Shown here: one piece after another, positions 1 to 8,723 of the stretch
How the letters are laid out: each line of letters opens with the position of its first letter
Position numbering within the stretch: position 1 is the stretch's first letter
Assembly: GCF_002165625.1 (NCBI RefSeq)
Contig: NZ_NGNS01000010.1
Location: forward strand, 62,001 to 126,000
Source of the DNA: Neiella marina
Lineage (GTDB): Bacteria; Pseudomonadota; Gammaproteobacteria; Enterobacterales; Neiellaceae
Reading direction: 5' to 3'
DNA: 64,000 bases
Notes under the pieces: model-generated
The model's input: the letters and a program-made list of their open reading frames with translations, nothing else
The model's database searches: none
What the model was told of the DNA's origin: nothing
Position numbers and translations under genes: made by a program

Positions 1-1708
1 ACAGAGTTTGCTGAAATCGTGGTGTGCCGGGTTTAATTTCGTGATTGCGCATGCTGCGCTCAAATTGGCGAAAGGTCGAATCTGCGCGGCGGTCACCAAC
101 AAATCGCGCGGCCAGCGCTTTCATCTCATTGACGCTAATTTGGCTGATATTGCGAGGTAACTGGCTTTCTGGATTATGGCGTTCTTGAAACTGGCCGGCC
201 TGAATACGTTCGACCACAGTCGGTCTGGCCCAACTGCTGCCGAACCACAAGCCAAAGACATTGCTACCAAGGCTGAATAAAGTGCCAGCGGTAATTGCTG
301 AAATGCCGTCAATTTCTAACCAAGGGGGTACTGACAGCACGCCAAAGTGCGGGAATACCACCCATAACAACCAATTGGTGGCACCCAATAAAAGGCCAAG
401 CGCAACCCCAATGCGGTTAGCCCAACGCCAGTAAAATGCCGCCAGCAAACCCGGCGCTAACTGAGCAATAGCGGCGAAAGCAATTTCACCAAGGCTACTG
501 AGGGTATCTGGCGGTGCCAGTAAAAATGCTGTGTAGCCAAGGATGATCACTAGCACAATCAGACCGCGGCGAATGAAAAGCACGCGCTGATTAAAGTCAT
601 CAAAGGTGCGAGCGCGTTGGTCAAAGCCGCGTTTAAACATTAATGGCAGGAATATTTCGTTGCTGACCATGGTCGCTAAGGCGATGCTGGACACAATCAC
701 CATCGAACTGGCTGCCGATAGTGCCCCTAAAAACGCTAGCACCGACAGCCACTCGTAGCCTTGGTGCTGCGGCAGCATTAACACATAGGCATCGGGGTCC
801 ACTTGCTGTCCGAGCATCAAGTAACCGGCAATACCTAGTGGAGCGGCGAATAGCGCGAATACCAACAGATAGAGCGGAAACAGCCAGCGCGATGTTTTTG
901 CTTCTTCAGCGCCTCGGCTTTCCACCACCATGACGTGAAACTGACGTGGCAAACACAAGAATGCAGCGGCTACCACAATGGTTGAACCTAGCATCGCTGG
1001 CATGCTTGGCCAGCCAATTTGCTGTTCTGACATGCCCGCAGCTGCCGCCGATTGCCATAGCTCGATGGGAGAAGAGAAAAATACAAAACAGACCACTAAA
1101 CCGACCAGCAAAAAAGCCAGCACTTTGACAATGGATTCAAAGGCGATGGCCAGCATAATACCGGGGTGGCGTTCGGTCATATCGACGGTTCGAATTCCGA
1201 ACAACATGGTAAAAATCGCCAATACCAGCGCGATCATAAAGCCCAACTCGGCATCGCTGAAGGTGGTTGGACTCATCAATTGCACGCTGTAGACAATGGC
1301 TTTAATTTGCAGGGCTAAGTAAGGCATGGTGCCAATCAGTGCCACTAAGGTGACACTTAAAGCCAAGCCTTGCGATTTACCAAAACGAGATGCGATTAAA
1401 TCGGCGATCGAAGTGAGTTGCAGTTTGTGACTGACCCTCATCATTCGTTGGATTAATGGCCAGGCAAATAGAAACAGAGCGATAGGGCCCAGATAAATCG
1501 GCAAATGAGAAAAGCTGGCGGATGAGGCCTGTGCCGAAGTGCCAAGAAAGCTCCAAGATGAGCAGTAAACGCCTAGCGATAATCCATAGATCCAAGGCCG
1601 AATGCGAGCGTTTAGCTGGAATCGTTGCTGATCACCAAACCAGGCCAATAAAAACAACAGGCCGATATAGCCAAAACTGATCACAATCAGTTGCCACTGG
1701 GTCAGCAT
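1..1708 (-). CDS. SSS-family symporter-domain protein, probable N-terminal half of a CrbS/CbrA-type sensor histidine kinase (partial)
   Basis: The gene starts at an ATG at 1708 and runs off the left edge, so 569 codons are visible. The visible part is a chain of about 13 hydrophobic segments in the sodium:solute symporter (SSS/SLC5) pattern, including the conserved segment GALSAASSMVIVSS. From about residue 505 the sequence turns hydrophilic (MKALAARFVGDRRADSTFRQ), where a simple transporter would end. A continuing open frame there fits the SSS-PAS-histidine kinase-receiver architecture of CbrA and CrbS, but the kinase part lies outside the window, so this is inference. Context supports it: in Vibrio cholerae CrbS/CrbR controls acs, and acs lies nearby here. 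The alternative is a plain SSS transporter with a long tail. Confidence 0.8.
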   Translation of the reverse strand, partial: MLTQWQLIVISFGYIGLLFLLAWFGDQQRFQLNARIRPWIYGLSLGVYCSSWSFLGTSAQASSASFSHLPIYLGPIALFLFAWPLIQRMMRVSHKLQLTSIADLIASRFGKSQGLALSVTLVALIGTMPYLALQIKAIVYSVQLMSPTTFSDAELGFMIALVLAIFTMLFGIRTVDMTERHPGIMLAIAFESIVKVLAFLLVGLVVCFVFFSSPIELWQSAAAAGMSEQQIGWPSMPAMLGSTIVVAAAFLCLPRQFHVMVVESRGAEEAKTSRWLFPLYLLVFALFAAPLGIAGYLMLGQQVDPDAYVLMLPQHQGYEWLSVLAFLGALSAASSMVIVSSIALATMVSNEIFLPLMFKRGFDQRARTFDDFNQRVLFIRRGLIVLVIILGYTAFLLAPPDTLSSLGEIAFAAIAQLAPGLLAAFYWRWANRIGVALGLLLGATNWLLWVVFPHFGVLSVPPWLEIDGISAITAGTLFSLGSNVFGLWFGSSWARPTVVERIQAGQFQERHNPESQLPRNISQISVNEMKALAARFVGDRRADSTFRQFERSMRNHEIKPGTPRFQQTL

Positions 1709-1770
1709 AACTTACTCAATCCTAAGCTCTATTTGATTGCTCCAGACCTTGGCATTGAAGCGCTACAGCG

Positions 1771-2460
1771 TCAAGCCAATTGCACCACATCATTAAGTCG
1801 ACTCACAGAAGTTTGGTGAGCTTGCTGCGCCATTAGCAATTCAGCACAGGCAATGGCATCGCCCAGCGCCTGATGGCCGGATGATAGAGGTAATTCATAA
1901 TGTTGCCGGCAATGATGTAAGCGTAGTCGATGCAAAGGCACATTCGGCGCGGTGCGTTCTTGGCGCCGCTTTTCGATTTGTTGAGTGTCAATCACCAACA
2001 GCGGTAGCCGAGTTCCAAAGCAGGCGATAAATGCTTGCTGTAAGAAAGCCGTATCCAGTGGTGCATGATGGCACAGCAACATTCGGCCGCAGAGTGCTTG
2101 AAGTAAATCGTCCATGGCATCGCAAAGTGGTCGTGCCGATGCCAAATCGGCGTCAGTCAGGTGATGAATCACAGCGCTGTCACCGACGCTACCATCAACT
2201 TGAATCAGGTGTTGTTGTGCCGAACCCAACGAGATAGCGAGATTATCCACCGCAACGTGACCTACCGAAACGATTTGGTGGCGTTTCGGATCAAGCCCAG
2301 TTAGCTCCAAGTCTAATGCCAGGATATTGCTGAGTGACAGTGGCTGGTCATCAACTTTTGGCAGCGCGTCTAAGTAATCTGAGACACTTGGATTAGGCGC
2401 TTTGTGCAGCGCTCTTCGGGCCTTGGCAATTTGCCGCTGAAGACGAAACTGAAACCACAT
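1771..2460 (-). CDS. DnaQ-like 3'-5' exonuclease (DEDDh)
   Basis: A 229-residue protein with the three exonuclease motifs of the DEDDh superfamily: Exo I ALDLELTGLD (D50, E52), Exo II CHHAPLDTAF (D136) and Exo III GHQALGDA (H196, D201). This predicts a metal-dependent 3'-5' DNA or RNA exonuclease acting in the cytoplasm. It has no polymerase or helicase domain and is shorter than the epsilon subunit of polymerase III. Its ATG directly follows the stop of the upstream DUF294 gene (no spacer), so the two are translationally coupled. The exonuclease-DUF294-symporter gene order is common beside acetate genes in marine gammaproteobacteria; why a nuclease belongs there is not known to me. Confidence 0.85.
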   Translation of the reverse strand: MWFQFRLQRQIAKARRALHKAPNPSVSDYLDALPKVDDQPLSLSNILALDLELTGLDPKRHQIVSVGHVAVDNLAISLGSAQQHLIQVDGSVGDSAVIHHLTDADLASARPLCDAMDDLLQALCGRMLLCHHAPLDTAFLQQAFIACFGTRLPLLVIDTQQIEKRRQERTAPNVPLHRLRLHHCRQHYELPLSSGHQALGDAIACAELLMAQQAHQTSVSRLNDVVQLA

Positions 2461-4269
2461 TTAGCCGTGGCCTCCGGCAAATTTCAGCAGCACCGCTTGC
2501 TGGGCTTGTTCAATTAGAGCAAAGCACTCTTTCAGTTGATGGCGCTGCAAGTCGGTGAGTTGCTGAGGTTTCAGCAGGGTTTGTTGTTGCTGATTAAGCT
2601 TCAAACGCAGCCCCAACAAAAACTGCCAGCACTCAGTTAAGTTGTTGGTATCGGTCGAACTTAATTTACCGTCAGCGTGCGCGGCTTGTAATCTTGCTGC
2701 GACCCCGGCGTCGTCGGCAGCAGCGGCTAAACCGTAAACTCGACTGATCTCGACCAAAGGAGCCAAAGCCCGCTTTTTCAATTCGATACCTTTCGAGCCC
2801 TTGCCATCCCGCTCCAGAATTAACCGACCAAACAAGCCGATGGGTGGCTTTTGAGCGGTGGCATTGCGCGCCAACGCCGCGAGGAATATTTGATCCTGTT
2901 GGCACAACGACCTGAGCTGATTATGGAGCTGTTCGGCGAGTCCATGAGGATCTGTGATGGCCCTAAAATCAAAGAAAATGCTGGCATTGAGCAAGGCTTG
3001 CGGGTCACTGCTCTGGAGCCATTGCTTGAATTGTGCCAGCCAATCGATGCGCGACATACGGTAGTCCGCATTGCTCGCCATGATGTTGCCGGGGCAGGTG
3101 ACAAAGCCGCAGCGATCGAGACTCTCACAGACCCGAGATGCCAGTTGTTGAAAATAACTTTGTTGCTCAGGCGATGGCGGCTCGGCTAACAGTAAGCCGT
3201 TATCTTGGTCACTGCTGGCAGACATATCTTGTCGCGCTTGTGAGCCAAAGCACAGCCATGCGTAGGCCTGTGGCGGAGGACCCAACTCGGCTTCGGTCAA
3301 CACTAATAATCGCCGGCAAGCAATGTCAGCAACCAAAGTAATCAGCTGACTGACTCGGTCGCTACGCATGCCTTGGCGCAACATGGTATCGATCAGAGCG
3401 GGCAATTGTTGGCAGCAATGCTCGATGTCTTGCGGGCTACTTTGGCGGGCAATTTCGCCGACCAAATATAGCGGGTTGGCTTGCGCAAGGGCGAGTAGAT
3501 CGGTGCTCGATATTAAGCCGACAATCTGGTTGCCATCGGTCACTGGTAAGTGATGAATTTGCTGTGCTGACATGGTGAGCAGGGCATCAATGACACTGGC
3601 ATCTTGCTCAATGGTATGCACCGGGTGGGTCATTACTTGATCAACTAATGCGTCTGCTGGCAGGCCTGCGGCGAGTACCCGACTGCGCAGGTCTCGGTCG
3701 GTCAACATGCCAAATAAACGGTCATCACGCATAACAACCAATGCCGACACTCGTTCTTGGGTCATGCGTTTGGCTGCTTGGATAATGCTGGCATCGGGCT
3801 TGATGGACACCAGTTGCCGTTTTAGTAAATCGCCAATAGGTGCTTGCAACGATGGTGTCGCTTGCGACTTTTCCAGCGCCAGATAGCGCTTGTCTGACTG
3901 CTGAAGAAAATTGGCAACGGCTTGGTATTGCTCAGCTAATTCATCAATGGCTGTTTGATCAAAAGAATATACCAAGGCGTCATGGAGCACTTGCAGTGCA
4001 CTGTTGGCAGGATGGCCGGGCAACGCAGCTCCAAAGCAACCGCCAGTGTCGATATGATCGACAATTTGCTGCTGTTGTTTGAGTTGCACAGTGCCGCTGC
4101 GGAGCCAATGAAGTTGCTGCAGTTGCAACAAGTCACTGGTTTGATTGCGAGCTAGATAACGAATATGAAGGTGGTTGCACAGATCCGTTAGCGCCGCTTC
4201 CGGTAGTTCCGAAAACGGCGCAGTTTGGCTTAAGAAAGCGAGCACATCGGGCAGTTGTGCATCATCCAT
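2461..4269 (-). CDS. cNMP-binding-like / CBS pair / DUF294 putative nucleotidyltransferase
   Basis: A 602-residue cytoplasmic protein. Residues about 10-120 resemble a cyclic-nucleotide-binding domain. Residues 150-265 form two CBS repeats (ALVVMRDDRLFGMLTDRDLR and HHLPVTDGNQIVGLISSTDL), which usually sense adenine nucleotides. The DUF294 nucleotidyltransferase-like domain follows with the GS motif (CFGSQAR, residues 340-346) and the metal motif DQD at 354-356, then a helical C-terminal domain. A regulatory role, perhaps protein nucleotidylation in acetate or symporter control, is inferred from fold and context only. It lies 73 bp after the symporter gene and is coupled to the exonuclease. 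A GAGGA sequence precedes the ATG. Confidence 0.85.
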   Translation of the reverse strand: MDDAQLPDVLAFLSQTAPFSELPEAALTDLCNHLHIRYLARNQTSDLLQLQQLHWLRSGTVQLKQQQQIVDHIDTGGCFGAALPGHPANSALQVLHDALVYSFDQTAIDELAEQYQAVANFLQQSDKRYLALEKSQATPSLQAPIGDLLKRQLVSIKPDASIIQAAKRMTQERVSALVVMRDDRLFGMLTDRDLRSRVLAAGLPADALVDQVMTHPVHTIEQDASVIDALLTMSAQQIHHLPVTDGNQIVGLISSTDLLALAQANPLYLVGEIARQSSPQDIEHCCQQLPALIDTMLRQGMRSDRVSQLITLVADIACRRLLVLTEAELGPPPQAYAWLCFGSQARQDMSASSDQDNGLLLAEPPSPEQQSYFQQLASRVCESLDRCGFVTCPGNIMASNADYRMSRIDWLAQFKQWLQSSDPQALLNASIFFDFRAITDPHGLAEQLHNQLRSLCQQDQIFLAALARNATAQKPPIGLFGRLILERDGKGSKGIELKKRALAPLVEISRVYGLAAAADDAGVAARLQAAHADGKLSSTDTNNLTECWQFLLGLRLKLNQQQQTLLKPQQLTDLQRHQLKECFALIEQAQQAVLLKFAGGHG

Positions 4270-4342
4270 TGTCCATGTCCTCGCTCATTTTAGTTGTTGT
4301 CAGAAGCCAACCACCACCTCCTTGTGGCAGATGCTCGGGGGG

Positions 4343-6049
4343 TTAGTGATCGTGGGCTGTACCTGCACCTTTCGGGAATCGAATTGATTCAACCATTTCT
4401 TGTACATCTTCTGGCACTGGTGCTGTTACTTTGCTCACTGCAATGGACACCACAAAGTTCACGATCATACCCAAGGTACCAATGCCTTCTGGCGAGATAC
4501 CGAACCACCAGTTTTCAGGTACGTTGCCCGCTGGGTTAATGAACTTAAAGTAGATGATGTATGCTGCGGTGAAGGTGATCCCTGACAACATACCGGCAAT
4601 AGCGCCTTCTTTGTTCATGGTCTTGGAGAAGATGCCAAGAATGATTGCAGGGAAGAAGGAGCTGGCGGCTAAGCCAAAGGCAAATGCCACCACCTGAGCG
4701 ACGAACCCCGGCGGATTAATACCAAAGTAACCGGCCACACAAATGGCTGCCGCAGCGGCAAGTCGAGCAGCTAGCAGTTCCTGTTTATCAGAGATGTTGG
4801 GGGCAAAGTTTCGTTTCAGCAAATCGTGAGAGATTGCTGTTGATATCACCAGTAGCAAGCCTGCTGCGGTGGATAATGCGGCCGCTACACCACCAGCTGC
4901 GACAAGGGCAATGACCCAGTTCGGCAGATTGGCAATCTCAGGGTTGGCAAGCACCATGATGTCGCGGTCAATCTTCATCTCATTGCGCTCATCAGCAGCG
5001 TAGAACATACGACCGTCGTTGTTCTTGTCTTCCCACTTAATGAGACCTGTTTCTTCCCAGTTCTTCACCCAACTTGGTGCTTCTTCATATTGGGTGCCTT
5101 GCATATCGGTGCCGTTGATGGTGTCAATCATATTGACCCGGGCAAACGCTGCGATTGCAGGAGCAGTGGTGTAAAGAATGGCAATGAATACCAATGCCCA
5201 ACCGGCTGAGATTCTCGCATCACGTACTTTAGGTACGGTGAAGAAGCGAACAATCACGTGTGGTAAACCAGCGGTTCCCACCATCAAGGCGGCGGTAATA
5301 AAGAACACGTCGATGGTCGCCTTGGAGCCATCGGTGTAGGCGGCAAAGCCGAGTTCGGTGGACAAGCCGTCCAGTTTATCCATTAAATAAACCCCGGGCT
5401 CGCCGACCAGTTCACTGGCTAAACCAATTTGTGGGAATACCGTGCCGGTCATCATGATGGAGATGAAGATGGCAGGTACCAGATAGGCAAAAATGAGTAC
5501 GCAGTATTGCGCGACCTGAGTATAAGTGATGCCTTTCATACCACCGAGTACGGCATAGAAAAATACGATGGCCATGCCGATGACCACGCCCCACTCGATA
5601 TCGACTTCCAAGAAGCGGCTAAATACTACGCCAACGCCGCGCATCTGGCCGGCAACGTAGGTGAATGACACGAAAATGGCACAGAATACAGCAACGGTTC
5701 GCGCCGCTTGCGAGTAGTAACGATCACCAACAAAATCGGGAACCGTGAACTTGCCGAATTTGCGCAGGTATGGCGCCAGACAGAGCGCCAGCAGTACATA
5801 ACCGCCAGTCCAGCCCATCAGGTACACGCCGCCGTCGTAACCCATGAACGAAATCAAGCCAGCCATGGAAATGAACGACGCCGCACTCATCCAGTCGGCC
5901 GCCGTCGCCATGCCGTTGGCGAGTGGGTGGACGCCACCGCCTGCAACATAGAATTCCTTGGTCGAGCCCGCTCGAGCCCAAATCGCAATGCCGATGTACA
6001 AAGCAAATGAAGCACCGACAATCAGAAAGGTAAGTGTTTTGATATCCAT
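4343..6049 (-). CDS. Na+/solute symporter large subunit, ActP-like (VC_2705-type)
   Basis: A 568-residue SSS-family membrane protein with about 13 transmembrane segments, including the family-typical FTVPDFVGDRYYS loop and AAGGVAAALSTAAGLLLV helix. A hydrophilic insert of some 70 residues (about 305-375, rich in D, E, N and K) interrupts the membrane core. Such an insert is typical of the large-subunit subfamily that pairs with a DUF4212 small subunit, which is encoded immediately upstream. Acetate is the likely substrate given the divergent acs, but this subfamily is poorly characterised and other short carboxylates are possible. The ribosome-binding site (GGGAGG) lies in the last codons of the DUF4212 gene, indicating coupling. 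Confidence 0.88.
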   Translation of the reverse strand: MDIKTLTFLIVGASFALYIGIAIWARAGSTKEFYVAGGGVHPLANGMATAADWMSAASFISMAGLISFMGYDGGVYLMGWTGGYVLLALCLAPYLRKFGKFTVPDFVGDRYYSQAARTVAVFCAIFVSFTYVAGQMRGVGVVFSRFLEVDIEWGVVIGMAIVFFYAVLGGMKGITYTQVAQYCVLIFAYLVPAIFISIMMTGTVFPQIGLASELVGEPGVYLMDKLDGLSTELGFAAYTDGSKATIDVFFITAALMVGTAGLPHVIVRFFTVPKVRDARISAGWALVFIAILYTTAPAIAAFARVNMIDTINGTDMQGTQYEEAPSWVKNWEETGLIKWEDKNNDGRMFYAADERNEMKIDRDIMVLANPEIANLPNWVIALVAAGGVAAALSTAAGLLLVISTAISHDLLKRNFAPNISDKQELLAARLAAAAAICVAGYFGINPPGFVAQVVAFAFGLAASSFFPAIILGIFSKTMNKEGAIAGMLSGITFTAAYIIYFKFINPAGNVPENWWFGISPEGIGTLGMIVNFVVSIAVSKVTAPVPEDVQEMVESIRFPKGAGTAHDH

Positions 6050-6051
6050 GA

Positions 6052-6318
6052 TTATTCCTCCCTGACGCCGAATTTCTGATCGAGTTTATTCATCTGCCAG
6101 ACGTAGACGAAAATCAGGGCAACAAAGATGTATATCGAGCCTTGCTGAGCAAACCAGAAACCAAGCTTGACACCACCGAGACGAATCACGTTGAGTGGCT
6201 CGGCCAACAAAATGCCGAGTCCGAAAGAGGCCACAAACCAGATCACGAGCAGCGTCAACATCAGACGCACATTCGCTTTCCAGTAGTCTTTGGCCAGTTG
6301 TTCATTTTCAAAAGCCAT
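6052..6318 (-). CDS. DUF4212 small subunit of Na+/solute symporter
   Basis: An 88-residue inner-membrane protein with two transmembrane helices (about residues 19-42, LLVIWFVASFGLGILLA, and 55-76, YIFVALIFVYVW) and a charged C-terminus. It matches the small-subunit family that precedes VC_2705-type symporters. It is the first gene of the leftward operon and ends 2 bp before the ATG of the large subunit; its GAG GAA TAA end also forms the ribosome-binding site for that gene. Its function is unknown beyond association with the large subunit. The promoter lies in 6319-6653, shared with acs. Confidence 0.88.
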   Translation of the reverse strand: MAFENEQLAKDYWKANVRLMLTLLVIWFVASFGLGILLAEPLNVIRLGGVKLGFWFAQQGSIYIFVALIFVYVWQMNKLDQKFGVREE

Positions 6319-6653
6319 GGGTTTTTTCCCTTGTTTGTGTGTTTGAGGACCGTCATTGAGCGTTTGATCTCAACGTCCCAAACACCCCGGAGATCAACTG
6401 GCTTTGTCGGCCTGAAAATCAACCTAGAAAGGGTTAACCAATTTAGAAAGTCGACTTTAGTCTAAATAAAAACGTTTTGAGACCAAGCTCTTAGTGCCAT
6501 GTCACAAAATTATTTTGGTTAGACCAAAGTCCAATGGCTGTTTGATTTTTAGCCATCTAGCTTTTTCTGGCAACGCAACTCATCGCCCGATTATTTTCTC
6601 AGTTGAGGATTGATTGGGGCGGCAAATAATAAGACAAACTGGAGAAAACCCTC
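6319..6653. promoter_or_regulatory. Divergent acs / symporter-operon control region with two inverted 13-bp boxes
   Basis: A 335-bp intergenic region between the leftward symporter operon and acs. It holds GACTTTAGTCTAA at 6453-6465 and TTAGACCAAAGTC at 6519-6531. The second is the reverse complement of the first except for one base (GACTTTGGTCTAA). Both sit in locally symmetric sequence: TTTAG-T-CTAAA at 6456-6466 and TTTGGT-TAG-ACCAAA at 6514-6528. The centres are 66 bp apart. Placement between two acetate genes makes these candidate sites for one regulator, for example a CrbR-like response regulator, but that assignment is inference. I could not place convincing -35/-10 elements. Confidence 0.5.
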
Positions 6654-8558
6654 ATGGCTGATAACTCAATTGAGAAGTCGTCAGAAATTTACCACCCAAG
6701 TGCAGAAGTCGTCGCTAATGCCAACATCCCTGAGTACGAGCAGTTGTACAAATACTCGTGTGAAAACCGGGAGCAATTCTGGGCCGAACAGGCCGATCAT
6801 CTTCGTTGGTACAAAAAATGGGACAAGGTCCTCGATGACAGCAACAAGCCATTCTACAAATGGTTTACTGGTGCCAATTTCAACATTGTTCACAACGCCA
6901 TTGACCGCCACTTAGAAGACGCTACCCGCAACAAGCTGGCCATTATCTGGGAGAGTGAAGCCGGTGCGGTGCGTTCGTTTTCGTATCACGCGCTGAATCG
7001 TGAAGTCAGCAAGTTTGCCAACACGCTTAAGAGCATGGGGGTGAAGAAAGGCGAAGTGGTCACCATCTACATGCCGCAAGTTCCAGAGCTGGTCTTTGCC
7101 ATGTTAGCTTGCGCCAAGATTGGTGCTGTTCACTCGGTGGTTTACGGCGGTTTCTCATACGAAGCGCTGGCGGCCCGTATTGAAGATGCTCACAGCCGGG
7201 TGTTGATCACTGCCGATGGCGGTTTCCGTCGTGGCAAGCCCATTGACCTTAAGTCCATTGCCAATGAGGCAATGAAGCGAAGTCCAACCATTGAGGTCTG
7301 TATTACCGTTCGCAACAACGGCCTTGATGTTGAAATGGAGTCGGAGCGTGACTTCTGGTACCACGATTTGCAATCACTGCCTGTTGCCAGCAACAAGTGC
7401 GATACCGAAGTGCTGGATTCGGAAGATCCGCTGTTTATTTTGTATACCTCAGGCACCACGGGTAAGCCTAAAGGGATGCTCCATACGCATGCCGGTTACG
7501 CGGTGTATACCTCAACTACCCACCGTTGTTTATTCGATGTCAAACCGGAAGATCGCTGGTGGTGTGCGGCTGATCCGGGTTGGATCACCGGCCACAGTTA
7601 CTTGGTGTATTCGCCACTGATTAATGGTGCCACCATTGTCATGTACGAAGGTGCGCCGAACTATCCATACCCTAACCGTTTATGGCAAATGGTTGAAAAA
7701 TATGGTGTTAACTTGTTCTACACCTCGCCAACAGCAATCCGTGGCCTGATGCGTTTCGGTGAGCGTTGGCCGCAGCGTCATGATCTCAGTAGCTTGCGGA
7801 TCTTAGGCTCGGTTGGTGAGCCAATTAACCCTGAAGCCTGGAAGTGGTATTACGAGGTCATCGGCGACAGCAAGTGCCCGATTATTGATACCTGGTGGCA
7901 AACTGAAACCGGCGGGGTGATGATTGCACCATTGCCAATTACGCCACTGAAACCGGGCTCTTGTACCAAACCATTCTTTGGCAATGAAGTAGCCGTAGTG
8001 GATGATGAAGGTAACGAAGTGCCAGCTGGTGAAGAAGGTAAGCTGGTGATTAAAAATCCTTGGCCAGGTATGGCGCGGACCATTTACGGCGATGACGAAC
8101 GTTATGCGTCGCTTTATTGGGGCGACTACGGCGATAAGGACTACTACAAGGCGGGCGATTCCGCCAAGATCGACGAAGACGGTTATGTCTGGGTGATTGG
8201 CCGGATGGACGAAGTCCTGAAAGTGTCCGGTTATCGTTTAGGCACAGCAGAAATCGAGAGCGCGTTGGTGAGCCACCAAGCAGTATCTGAAGCCGCGGCA
8301 ATCGGTTTACCACATGAAGTGAAAGGTAACGCCATTCACACCTACGCCATCTTGCGTGATGGCTTGATTGGCGACAAAGCGCTTGAGCAAGAGCTTAAAG
8401 AGCACGTCGCCAAAGAGCTCGGTAAAATTGCTCAACCGGAAGATGTGCAATTTGTTGAGTCTTTGCCAAAAACACGCAGCGGCAAAATCATGCGACGGGT
8501 TCTTAGAGCACGCGCCCTCGGCCAGGATGAGGGTGATTTGAGTACGCTCGAAGAATAA
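6654..8558 (+). CDS. acs: Acetyl-CoA synthetase
   Basis: A 634-residue AMP-forming acetate:CoA ligase, a usual Acs length. It converts acetate, ATP and CoA to acetyl-CoA in the cytoplasm. Visible motifs are the P-loop YTSGTTGKPKG, the substrate-pocket motif DTWWQTETGG (its Trp favours acetate over larger acids), the hinge region VSGYRLGTAEIES and the C-terminal KTRSGKIMRR. The Lys of the last motif is K611, equivalent to the catalytic and acetylation-controlled Lys609 of Salmonella Acs. GGAG lies 9 bp before the ATG. It is divergent from a Na+/solute symporter operon that probably imports the substrate. One small oddity is GYRLGT where many Acs proteins have GHRIGT. Confidence 0.96.
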   Translation: MADNSIEKSSEIYHPSAEVVANANIPEYEQLYKYSCENREQFWAEQADHLRWYKKWDKVLDDSNKPFYKWFTGANFNIVHNAIDRHLEDATRNKLAIIWESEAGAVRSFSYHALNREVSKFANTLKSMGVKKGEVVTIYMPQVPELVFAMLACAKIGAVHSVVYGGFSYEALAARIEDAHSRVLITADGGFRRGKPIDLKSIANEAMKRSPTIEVCITVRNNGLDVEMESERDFWYHDLQSLPVASNKCDTEVLDSEDPLFILYTSGTTGKPKGMLHTHAGYAVYTSTTHRCLFDVKPEDRWWCAADPGWITGHSYLVYSPLINGATIVMYEGAPNYPYPNRLWQMVEKYGVNLFYTSPTAIRGLMRFGERWPQRHDLSSLRILGSVGEPINPEAWKWYYEVIGDSKCPIIDTWWQTETGGVMIAPLPITPLKPGSCTKPFFGNEVAVVDDEGNEVPAGEEGKLVIKNPWPGMARTIYGDDERYASLYWGDYGDKDYYKAGDSAKIDEDGYVWVIGRMDEVLKVSGYRLGTAEIESALVSHQAVSEAAAIGLPHEVKGNAIHTYAILRDGLIGDKALEQELKEHVAKELGKIAQPEDVQFVESLPKTRSGKIMRRVLRARALGQDEGDLSTLEE

Positions 8559-8567
8559 ACCGACTTT

Positions 8568-8609
8568 ATCCCCCGACTTTTTTGAACGGCCTAAACAAGG
8601 TCGGGGGAT
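8568..8609 (+). terminator. Inverted repeat after acs, possible terminator
   Basis: ATCCCCCGAC (8568-8577) and GTCGGGGGAT (8600-8609) form a perfect 10-bp stem, starting 10 bp after the acs stop. The loop is long (22 nt) and the run of six T lies inside the loop, not after the stem. This is not a standard intrinsic terminator; an attenuation or mRNA-stabilising role is equally possible. Confidence 0.4.
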
Positions 8610-8723
8610 CGCTTTACCTAAAAACAGTCGAAAGTGTGCTGATTCAACGGGGAATGTTTCATTCAGCGAACCGGCACAACAGCTGTACGGCTGCATCAGA
8701 CAGCAATAAGAGGCGAATGAACC

